Below are positions 1-5,608 of a stretch of DNA of 8,618 nt, piece by piece. The translations under genes were made by a program, and so were the position numbers. How positions within the stretch are numbered: the stretch's first letter is position 1; every line of letters begins with the position of its first letter. Under the pieces are notes generated by a model that saw only the letters and a list, made by a program, of their open reading frames with translations, was not told the DNA's origin and ran no database searches. The stretch lies in contig CANISA010000053.1 of assembly GCA_947470005.1 (NCBI GenBank), positions 1-8,618 of the forward strand, in the 5' to 3' direction. Origin of the DNA: Legionellaceae bacterium. Lineage in GTDB: Bacteria > Pseudomonadota > Gammaproteobacteria > Legionellales > Legionellaceae.

Positions 1-331
1 GAACTTGCAAAATTCAAAAATGGGAGTGATTTTATAAGGTGCTGAAGCTTTTTTGAAAACGATCGGCAACCTATTGTTTTTATGATCAAATTCACTTGCA
101 AAAACAGTCTACAGTCACGCGACAACCCGGCAACTGTTAGACCAACTGCAAAGCGATATACGGTTGCGTCGCATCTGTGGTTGGGAGAAAGCGCGTGATG
201 TCCCTGATGAGTGGACTTTTTCTCGTGCCTTTGCTGAATTTTCGGCAGTTGAGTTGCCAACAAAGGTCCATGAGGCACTCATTATTGAATTTCAGGCTGA
301 ACGGGGAACAAAAAATGGACTGATAGAGTAA
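1..331 (+). pseudogene. Decayed IS transposase, N-terminal fragment
   Basis: Remnant of the N-terminal domain of a DDE transposase (DUF772-type, as in IS1182/IS5-like elements). The best-preserved part, bases 92-285, translates with TTRQLLDQLQ, LRRICGWEKA, TFSRAFAEF and KVHEAL, which follow each other in that order in intact family members. Upstream the homology continues only by switching frame: bases 1-36 in one frame, 38-59 in a second, 55-90 back in the first, then the second from 92 onward after one surplus T at base 91. The first frame also has a TGA at 43-45. After VHEALI the frame drifts into unrelated residues and stops at TAA 329-331, so the catalytic DDE core is missing. The left side continues beyond the window. 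It cannot make an active transposase and is best read as an insertion scar. The family assignment is from memory of the motif order. Confidence 0.75.
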
Positions 332-514
332 ATAACGTTTTTTGTTAGCTGGATGAATTTTTAAAAAAATATCAAAAGCAACTACTGATTAATTTTTCTA
401 CAATTTTGCAAGAGGCTCGATGATCAGAATATTACTGGAGCAATATACCGAGCATTACCGTTGATGAGCGCGTAAGTGAGGTATTATTGTCACTCAGCGC
501 ACGAATGCTTCTTT
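332..514. other. AT-rich intergenic stretch, no supported gene
   Basis: Lies between the transposase scar and the 3' end of the spermidine-synthase-like gene. Only ORFs of up to about 30 codons occur, in three overlapping frames, none with a convincing start signal. An interrupted inverted repeat is present: GCGC 468-471 pairs with GCGC 497-500, and AGTG 475-478 with CACT 491-494. It sits just downstream of the minus-strand gene's stop codon but has no T-run, so it is at best a weak candidate terminator for that gene. Confidence 0.4.
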
Positions 515-1246
515 TTAAACCGTAGCCACACATCCCCAGGTCGAACACCAGGCCAGTTTTTTTAATCGCCGATCTTGCTTTAATACGTCCAGCAAGGGGG
601 TAATTTTCGGACCGTTATACGCCAGGACCACCAGGTTGGCGGTGCCTCGTACGGGAAGGAGGACCGTGCATTGTGGGAAATGCTGTCGGATGAGCTGGAG
701 TATGGGCCATTGCTCGTGTAAATTGGCTAAATTCACAGCCAGTACGCCTCCGGGCAATAAGCGTCGTTGACACGCCTCAAAAAAATCAGCAGTGTTGCAA
801 TGCGCGGGAAAGGAATGGGCATCGAAGAGGTCAATCATCAGGTGTTGATACTGTTCCTCATGGTGTTGCACAAATAAGTGGGCATCTTGATGAATGATGG
901 TTAAATGCTTGAGTTGCGTTGTCATAAAAAAAGAACTGGCAATGTCAATGACCTCTTGGCTACTTTCCACCGCCGTGAATCCTGCATTGCCCATGGTCGG
1001 GGCTAAGGCATGCGCAATATTGGCGCCTCCTAGGCCTAATAGGCACGATGCCCCGGGCAGTGCGGTTGCGGCCAATGTCAACGGGCGAATGTAGGGCAGC
1101 CCAGCCCGCTCGGGATGACGGCGATGGATGAGCGTTTGCAGTGCGTTGCTGCCCAGCGTCAGCCAGCGATAGGTCATATTCTGATGAACACGCGCGCCGT
1201 GTGTCCCGTGATGAATGCATCGCCCAGCGATTGTTTTCCAGTACAT
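515..1246 (-). CDS. Spermidine-synthase-like protein (Rossmann methyltransferase fold)
   Basis: Complete 243-residue protein of the spermine/spermidine synthase superfamily, probably cytosolic. The N-terminal beta-rich part contains IHHG (11-14) and YRWLTL (26-31), typical of shorter spermidine-synthase-like proteins. The nucleotide-binding glycine loop is LGLGGANIAHAL (70-81), E94 in AVESS is the expected ribose-binding acid, HQDAH (119-123) follows, and MIDLFDAHSFP (137-147) holds D139 and D142 where the catalytic aspartate region lies in true synthases. RRLLPGGVLAVNL (161-173) is the usual late strand. Canonical enzymes are about 280-300 residues, and this one lacks the usual DSSDP-type motif, so aminopropyl transfer to putrescine is not assured; it may act on another amine or as an uncharacterised methyltransferase. 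The ATG at 1246 is the first possible start after an in-frame stop; the Shine-Dalgarno is weak (AGG about 8 bases upstream). It stands alone on the minus strand, divergent from the small broken ORF. Confidence 0.8.
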   Translation of the reverse strand: MYWKTIAGRCIHHGTHGARVHQNMTYRWLTLGSNALQTLIHRRHPERAGLPYIRPLTLAATALPGASCLLGLGGANIAHALAPTMGNAGFTAVESSQEVIDIASSFFMTTQLKHLTIIHQDAHLFVQHHEEQYQHLMIDLFDAHSFPAHCNTADFFEACQRRLLPGGVLAVNLANLHEQWPILQLIRQHFPQCTVLLPVRGTANLVVLAYNGPKITPLLDVLKQDRRLKKLAWCSTWGCVATV

Positions 1247-1273
1247 TGAGAAACCTATGAGCGGTCATGGCGC

Positions 1274-1282
1274 ATTTTAGCA
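1274..1282 (-). promoter_or_regulatory. Candidate extended -10 promoter of the spermidine-synthase-like gene
   Basis: Read on the minus strand, this is TGCTAAAAT: an extended -10 (TGn) followed by TAAAAT, five of six matches to TATAAT. The -35 position holds only TTATTA, compatible with an extended -10 promoter. It would give a leader of about 20 bases. Predicted from sequence only. Confidence 0.35.
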
Positions 1283-1327
1283 CCCGCTCATCTAAATAAT
1301 AAGCAGCATTCACATGAGGTTTTTGAC

Positions 1328-1533
1328 ATGAGTGAAAGAGAAGTCGATGTGAGCGAGACCGTGGTTGTGCCGCTGACGCGTTCAAATGCAGATGTTGTGT
1401 TGACCGCGAAAGGGGTGTCAACGTGTATTTGTTTGATGGTGAGGGGGCGCATGGGGAGCGCGCAATCGAGGGAGAACTATCTTCGTTTTTAGCTCGAGTT
1501 GTTAGCATATTAATCATAATGGTATATAATTAG
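1328..1533 (+). pseudogene. Small ORF apparently broken by a frameshift at a GGGG tract
   Basis: From the ATG at 1328, with a GAGG about 8-12 bases upstream, the frame runs 54 codons to TAG 1490-1492. The first 29 residues look protein-like (ETVVVPLTRSNADVVL), but residues after about 30 turn into an unnatural Cys/Arg/Met mixture. One frame over, the downstream DNA becomes convincing again (VNVYLFDGEGAHGERAIEG, then FLARVVSILIIMV) and ends at TAG 1531-1533. One extra G in the GGGG run at 1412-1415 joins both halves into a 68-residue protein with an acidic, glycine-rich middle and a hydrophobic end. I do not recognise the family. Alternatives are a chance ORF, a sequencing error in the homopolymer, or a slippage-controlled gene. 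It lies 27 bases before the orphan gene at 1561, whose promoter overlaps its 3' end, so any functional link is speculative. Confidence 0.4.
1502..1530 (+). promoter_or_regulatory. Sigma-70-type promoter of the 372-residue orphan gene
   Basis: A perfect TATAAT at 1525-1530 is preceded by TTAGCA at 1502-1507 (four of six matches to TTGACA) with a 17-base spacer. The predicted transcription start near 1537 leaves a leader of about 24 bases carrying AGGAG at 1549-1553. The promoter lies inside the last codons of the frame-restored small ORF. Confidence 0.6.
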
Positions 1534-1560
1534 ATTAACAACAAAGACAGGAGTGATATC

Positions 1561-2679
1561 GTGGGGGAGATCGAGAAAGCGAAGCAAGAGTCTTTAGAAC
1601 TGCTGGCTGCTCTAAAGAAGACGTCTAAGGATATGGCAGATAAGAAGGAAAGCGCGAAACTCATGAAGTACTATGACCAGATGGGATGGGCTAGGGTAGA
1701 ACTGGATGATATACGAAGCAAGAGCTTCATGACTGCAGAAGACACCTTAGCCGGGTATAAGGCATTTAATGACGTGATGAAGAATAGGAGCGATCCAGTG
1801 GCATTACAAAAATTGAAGCAGTATAAGACGTACAGGCTGGATCAAATAATATGTGGAAATAGAATAGAAGGGGCTGAGAAAAAGAACAAGGGCTATGTGT
1901 ATGGGGTGTCTAGCGCAGCTGAAAAAGTAGTGATTGATCAGGCAAAGGTAGTTAGATCTTCAATCATAAACGATAACGGGATGAGCGTCGCTGAGAAGAC
2001 TGAAGCATTACAGGCAGTCAATGGCGCGCTAGAACTGCCGCGATCGCAGGAAAAAGCAGCGAATTTACAAGCGCTTGCGGAAAAGCGAGGGATTCCTCCT
2101 GTTGCGGACACAAATGCTCCTCCAGCCAAACCCTGGATCACCTGGACACAGGTGGGAAAATTGGCTGCGGCGATTGCTCTTGGTGTTCTTGTTGCAGCCT
2201 GTTTCGTGCCCCCTTTAGGTCCGATCCTCGCGGTGGGTTTAGCGGTTGTTGCCCATTTAGCGGTTGGCCTGGGAGCCGCTTTGATGGCCGTTCCCTTTAT
2301 TGCTTCGGCGGCCTCCGCCATAGCGATGGGCGCTGGTGTGGCGGCCTCCGCCATAGCGATGGGCGCTGGTGTGGCTGCTACGTGGGTGGCCACTCATGCC
2401 TCTACATGTATTTTTGCTGGGTTACTTGTCGGTGCTTACAACTACAAGGCTGTAGGAAAAGGGATGTACGAATTAGGGAGCGGGATGGTCGCTGGGGCAT
2501 CGGCTGTTGGTAGCGGGATAGTCGCGGGCATGAGCAGCATGGCGGCCGCCCCGGGCGCTGCGATTGCTGCTGTTTCAGGCTGGATGGGCTATGATAAGGC
2601 TGTCGATAAATCGAAAGCTGTATCCGGTCGCCCTGAGCCTGTCATCGATCCGGCGAAGCCTAAACTCAGCGGTTCTTAG
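1561..2679 (+). CDS. Orphan protein with Ala/Gly-rich hydrophobic C-terminal half
   Basis: Complete 372-residue protein of no family I recognise. The start is GTG, supported by AGGAG 7 bases upstream and an upstream consensus promoter; the next in-frame ATG would remove 24 residues. Residues 1-175 are charged and predominantly helical with many Lys/Glu (for example EKAKQESLELLAALKK), plausibly coiled coil. Residues 186-192 are a proline-rich hinge (APPAKPW). Residues 200-295 form hydrophobic, small-residue helices consistent with three to four membrane spans (LAAAIALGVLVAACFVPP, ILAVGLAVVAHLAVGLGAA, STCIFAGLLVGAY). Residues 306-343 repeat a GSGMVAGASAVGSGIVAG glycine-zipper-like pattern. The last 30 residues are hydrophilic and proline-rich. 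There is no N-terminal signal peptide. Residues 250-260 and 261-271 are an identical duplicated block. Architecture and apparent lineage would fit a secreted effector that inserts in host membranes, but no motif proves it. It converges on the SulP gene with only 9 bases between stop codons. Confidence 0.75.
   Translation: MGEIEKAKQESLELLAALKKTSKDMADKKESAKLMKYYDQMGWARVELDDIRSKSFMTAEDTLAGYKAFNDVMKNRSDPVALQKLKQYKTYRLDQIICGNRIEGAEKKNKGYVYGVSSAAEKVVIDQAKVVRSSIINDNGMSVAEKTEALQAVNGALELPRSQEKAANLQALAEKRGIPPVADTNAPPAKPWITWTQVGKLAAAIALGVLVAACFVPPLGPILAVGLAVVAHLAVGLGAALMAVPFIASAASAIAMGAGVAASAIAMGAGVAATWVATHASTCIFAGLLVGAYNYKAVGKGMYELGSGMVAGASAVGSGIVAGMSSMAAAPGAAIAAVSGWMGYDKAVDKSKAVSGRPEPVIDPAKPKLSGS
2308..2373 (+). 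repeat. Perfect 33-bp tandem duplication inside the orphan gene
   Basis: Bases 2308-2340 and 2341-2373 are identical and adjacent. The unit length is divisible by three, so the reading frame is kept and the 11-residue block AASAIAMGAGV occurs twice in the membrane region. Absence of even silent differences suggests a recent slippage or unequal-recombination event. Confidence 0.95.
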
Positions 2680-2688
2680 TCATTTTGC

Positions 2689-4989
2689 TTAGGTTGGCAA
2701 TGGAAAAAACGCACGTAGTTTTTGGGCGAGGGGGCTCTCCTGGTATTCGTAGAGATGTGAGACCTCGTTTGCAAAGGGTTTAAATTGAACCGTACCTGTG
2801 TTGACATCATAGAGTGCACCCACGATGGCAATTTTTTGTTGTTCGGTCATGAGGCGTAAAATATCACTGCCTTCGTACAGATGGCGAAGTGTGTTGGCTA
2901 TGTTTAATTGAGTGACGTGATCAACAAAGCTTGAGTTTTGACTGGTGCGGTCTGTGGCTGTTTCTGTTTCTGCGGTAATGGCAGGCGTAATTTTTGCAAG
3001 CAATTGAGTGAGGTGGCCATGCTCAATGCCATCGCACGCGGCCGCAATCGCACCACAACGGGTGTGCCCAAGGACCACAATCAATTTGGCGTCCATGAAG
3101 TGACACGCATATTCAATGCTGGCTAAGACATCGTCATTGACGACATTGCCTGCCACCCGCACACAGAAAAGATCGCCAAAACTCATGTCAAAAATGGTTT
3201 CAACAGGGACTCTCGAATCAATACAGCCTAAGATGATGGCGATCGGACGTTGCTGGGCTGCGGTTTGTCGGATGTCATTTTTAACACTGCGGTGAATGCG
3301 CCTGTCGTGCAGAAAACGCTGGTTTCCTTCTTTTAAGAGCAGCAAGACGTCATGGGGTGTCAACGTTGATTGGACATTGTAGGTGGTTACATTAATGAAA
3401 TCGATGTAATTGTGAATATTATAGTGGTCTTTGAAACCGATTAAACTCAGCGAGATCTGTCGATGAGGTGCTTGCTCGGCTTTGAACTCTTTGATGAGCT
3501 GGATGATTTCTTTGTCAATGTAGTCCACGTAGCGTGCGTCAATGATGAGCTGTGATTTTTTCGGGATTGAATTTAATTCGGCAATGAGAGAGGCTTTATT
3601 TAAAAATGAAATCTGCTGAGGTAAAACCAAACGGTTAACAATCCCGTTTGGATTGGTTTCTTTAATGATATCCAAGCGCGCTTGGCTGTTTGATTTTAAA
3701 ATAAAAAATAAACTAACAAAGAGCCCACTGAGAATCCCGGTCAGTAAATCAAGCGATACGATACCGATAAGCGTGGCAATAAAAGGTATAAATCGGTCCG
3801 GCCCTTGACGGTAGATGATTTTGTAAATGCGCGGACTGGTGAGTTTATAGCCGGTATAAATGAGAACGGCAGCAAGCGATGACAAAGGTATTCTGTTTAA
3901 GGCATGAGGCAGTAAAAGAATGGCACAGAGAATAAATACACCATGCAAAATGCTCGCAAATTTGGTTTTTGCACCAGTTTGAATATTAATTGAGGTACGT
4001 ACAACCACGGACGTGATGGGCAGGCCTCCAATTAAACCCGACACCAAATTACCCATGCCTTGTGCGAAGAGCTCGCGATCTTTTGAGCAGTGGCGACGTT
4101 TTTTATCGAGCTTTTCTCCTGCTTGGATGTTCAGTAATGCCTCTAATGAAGCAACCACGGCAAGCACCACTGCATATAAATAAACACGAGGATTTGACCA
4201 TGCGGACCACGCCGGAAATTGCAATTGCCCGATCAGTCCAAAAATGTCTGTTTTATGAGGAATGTTCACGAGTGCTGGCGTGTCTTGGGTTAGCGATGAG
4301 TTGGTGAGGCTAAACAGTTCATTTAAAAGAACGCCCAGAATAACAACCACCACGGTTCCTGGAAAAGGCTTTAACCAGGCACGCTTTGTTTTATCAAAAT
4401 AGACGAGTACGGTTAACGAGAACAAGGAAATAATCGTAGCGCCTTGATTGATGTGAAATGATAATTCACGCAAAGGTTTTAAATTAAATCCTTCGGTTGA
4501 ATCGAGCAGTTGCATTTTTAATTCAGACAGGTTGCTTGAATGCGTGAAGGCAAGGGGCAATTGTTTGACAATCAGCAAGATTCCAATGGCACAGAGCAAG
4601 CCTTGAATGACATTAGAAGGAACGTAGTCAGCAATAAAACCGGCGCGTAGACTGCCCATGATGATTTGCAATACGCCGGCGAACGTGAGTGCCAGTAAAA
4701 AGGTATTAAAATCCCCCAATTGAGCGATGGTGGCTAGAACAACGGCGGCCATGCCTGCAGCCGGCCCACTGACGCTTACGGGCGAACCACTGAAGGCTCC
4801 CACGATGATCCCGCCAATTATGCCACTTAAAATGCCAGAAAACAGAGGAGCACCTGACGCGATAGCAATCCCTAGGCAGAGAGGAATGGCCACAAGAAAG
4901 ACAACCAGAGCAGCAATTAAATCAAATTTAAGATTACGTCGTTGATAAATGCGTAGCTTTCGAAAAGAAGTGTCCAAGAATTCAGTCAT
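2689..4989 (-). CDS. SulP anion transporter - STAS - beta-carbonic anhydrase fusion
   Basis: A 766-residue inner-membrane fusion. Residues about 20-430 form the SulP/SLC26 transporter core: the early signature includes AIPLCLGIAIASGAPLFSG (34-52), SVSGPAAGM (72-80) lies in the substrate-binding TM3 region, and SLEALL (281-286) carries the conserved TM8 glutamate. Residues about 450-540 form a STAS domain (LIIDARYVDYID, 481-492). Residues about 545-766 form a complete beta-carbonic anhydrase: EGNQRF (554-559), GCIDSRVP (588-595) with Cys589, Asp591 and Arg593, AGNVV (613-617), and GHTRCGAI (641-648) with His642 and Cys645. All three zinc ligands and the Asp/Arg dyad are present, so the enzyme should be active, interconverting CO2 and bicarbonate. 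Such fusions are usually read as bicarbonate transport coupled to hydration; sulfate or another anion remains possible. ATG at 4989 is preceded by AGAGG with 9 bases spacing. It is monocistronic, divergent from groES. Confidence 0.93.
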   Translation of the reverse strand: MTEFLDTSFRKLRIYQRRNLKFDLIAALVVFLVAIPLCLGIAIASGAPLFSGILSGIIGGIIVGAFSGSPVSVSGPAAGMAAVVLATIAQLGDFNTFLLALTFAGVLQIIMGSLRAGFIADYVPSNVIQGLLCAIGILLIVKQLPLAFTHSSNLSELKMQLLDSTEGFNLKPLRELSFHINQGATIISLFSLTVLVYFDKTKRAWLKPFPGTVVVVILGVLLNELFSLTNSSLTQDTPALVNIPHKTDIFGLIGQLQFPAWSAWSNPRVYLYAVVLAVVASLEALLNIQAGEKLDKKRRHCSKDRELFAQGMGNLVSGLIGGLPITSVVVRTSINIQTGAKTKFASILHGVFILCAILLLPHALNRIPLSSLAAVLIYTGYKLTSPRIYKIIYRQGPDRFIPFIATLIGIVSLDLLTGILSGLFVSLFFILKSNSQARLDIIKETNPNGIVNRLVLPQQISFLNKASLIAELNSIPKKSQLIIDARYVDYIDKEIIQLIKEFKAEQAPHRQISLSLIGFKDHYNIHNYIDFINVTTYNVQSTLTPHDVLLLLKEGNQRFLHDRRIHRSVKNDIRQTAAQQRPIAIILGCIDSRVPVETIFDMSFGDLFCVRVAGNVVNDDVLASIEYACHFMDAKLIVVLGHTRCGAIAAACDGIEHGHLTQLLAKITPAITAETETATDRTSQNSSFVDHVTQLNIANTLRHLYEGSDILRLMTEQQKIAIVGALYDVNTGTVQFKPFANEVSHLYEYQESPLAQKLRAFFPLPT

Positions 4990-5045
4990 GTTGTATTGCC
5001 TCTTGAGTAATCGTGAGTCGTTACTGTCCTTGAATAAGTAATGCG

Positions 5046-5074
5046 ATTGTATACCAAATGAGATGAATTGTTAA
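5046..5074 (-). promoter_or_regulatory. Sigma-70-type promoter P1 of the SulP-carbonic anhydrase gene
   Basis: On the minus strand, TTAACA (5069-5074) and TACAAT (5046-5051) are separated by exactly 17 bases; each hexamer matches consensus at five of six positions. The predicted start lies near 5039, giving a leader of about 50 bases before the ATG. Confidence 0.6.
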
Positions 5075-5101
5075 TACGCATGTTTGCTATAGGTATAGAC
5101 C

Positions 5102-5131
5102 ATTATATAGATTGAAATGTCTGTGAATCAA
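5102..5131 (-). promoter_or_regulatory. Second possible promoter P2 of the SulP-carbonic anhydrase gene
   Basis: On the minus strand, TTGATT (5126-5131) and a perfect TATAAT (5102-5107) are separated by 18 bases. It would start transcription about 55 bases upstream of P1, and its -35 lies only about 19 bases from the heat-shock promoter of groES, so the two divergent promoters could interfere. This AT-rich stretch could also match by chance. Confidence 0.4.
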
Positions 5132-5149
5132 TGATTTTTTGTTTTTCCC

Positions 5150-5177
5150 CTTGAAACTGGCGCGCTTGCCCCCATAT
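5150..5177 (+). promoter_or_regulatory. Sigma-32 (RpoH) heat-shock promoter of groESL
   Basis: CTTGAAA at 5150-5156 and CCCCATAT at 5170-5177 reproduce the RpoH consensus (CTTGAA, then CCCCATNT), with 14 bases between CTTGAA and CCCCAT. The predicted transcription start is near 5184, leaving a leader of about 100 bases. No CIRCE operator is present, so positive heat-shock control by RpoH rather than HrcA repression is expected. A clear sigma-70 promoter for basal expression was not found downstream. Confidence 0.88.
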
Positions 5178-5228
5178 GCCATTCATCAGCATAATATGTC
5201 GCTCTGTTGAGTCATATTACGCGATTAG

Positions 5229-5244
5229 TCAGAGGATACTCTGA
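5229..5244 (+). promoter_or_regulatory. Small hairpin in the groES leader
   Basis: TCAGAG (5229-5234) and CTCTGA (5239-5244) form a perfect six-base-pair stem closed by a GATA loop, 45 bases before the groES start codon. It lies within the predicted heat-shock transcript. It does not cover the ribosome binding site at 5275-5279, so it is not an obvious RNA thermometer; an mRNA-stability or protein-binding role, or chance, is possible. Confidence 0.35.
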
Positions 5245-5288
5245 ATGTAAAATAGGTAAGGTGTTCACTTAATCAGGAGAAAGCAAGT

Positions 5289-5582
5289 ATGAAAATTCGT
5301 CCTTTACATGATCGTGTTGTAGTTCGTCGTATGGAAGAAGAGCGTACCACTGCGGGTGGTATTGTTATTCCAGATAGTGCTGCAGAAAAGCCTATGCGCG
5401 GTGAAGTTATTGCAATTGGCGGCGGCAAAATTTTAGACAATGGTGATGCACGTGCGCTGGCTGTTAAAGTGGGCGACAAAGTGCTGTTCGGTAAATACTC
5501 TGGCACAGAATTTAAAATCAATGCTGAAGAATTGGTTGTGATGCGTGAAGATGACATCATGGCGATTATTGACGAGAAATAA
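5289..5582 (+). CDS. groES: Co-chaperonin GroES (Hsp10)
   Basis: Complete 97-residue co-chaperonin, the normal length. It forms the heptameric lid that caps the GroEL cylinder during ATP-driven protein folding in the cytosol. The N-terminus IRPLHDRVVV (3-12) is the family signature, the mobile loop that binds GroEL spans about residues 16-33 with the hydrophobic contact IVI (25-27) before PDSA, and the C-terminal part ends in DDIMAIIDEK. The ATG follows AGGAG (5275-5279) by 9 bases. It is the first gene of the groES-groEL operon, with 26 bases to groEL, and is driven by the heat-shock promoter upstream. In Legionella the orthologue is called htpA. Confidence 0.98.
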   Translation: MKIRPLHDRVVVRRMEEERTTAGGIVIPDSAAEKPMRGEVIAIGGGKILDNGDARALAVKVGDKVLFGKYSGTEFKINAEELVVMREDDIMAIIDEK

Positions 5583-5608
5583 TTCTATTATTGAAGGAGA
5601 TAATGACG

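Noticed and set aside
960..1517. 185-codon minus-strand open frame
   Set aside because: Its second half runs out of frame through the spermidine-synthase-like gene and is full of Arg/Ser/Pro low-complexity translation; its first half is antisense to the small ORF. No ribosome site or protein-like motif.
2308..2373. Tandem repeat as a possible CRISPR fragment
   Set aside because: Two directly adjacent copies with no spacer, in frame inside a coding sequence.
1938..2393. 151-codon minus-strand open frame
   Set aside because: Antisense to the Ala/Gly-rich orphan gene; its Ala/Pro/Thr composition mirrors that gene's codons and includes the same duplicated block.
5207..5240. Sigma-70 promoter TTGAGT/GATACT for groES
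   Set aside because: The spacer would be 22 bases, outside the workable range.
5178..5288. CIRCE/HrcA operator before groES
   Set aside because: The TTAGCACTC-N9-GAGTGCTAA inverted repeat is absent; only the shorter TCAGAG/CTCTGA hairpin is present.
5591..5608. Earlier groEL start (TTG 5591 or ATG 5603)
   Set aside because: TTG lies upstream of the Shine-Dalgarno, and ATG 5603 is only three bases from it; ATG 5609 gives the family N-terminus MAKELRFG with proper spacing.
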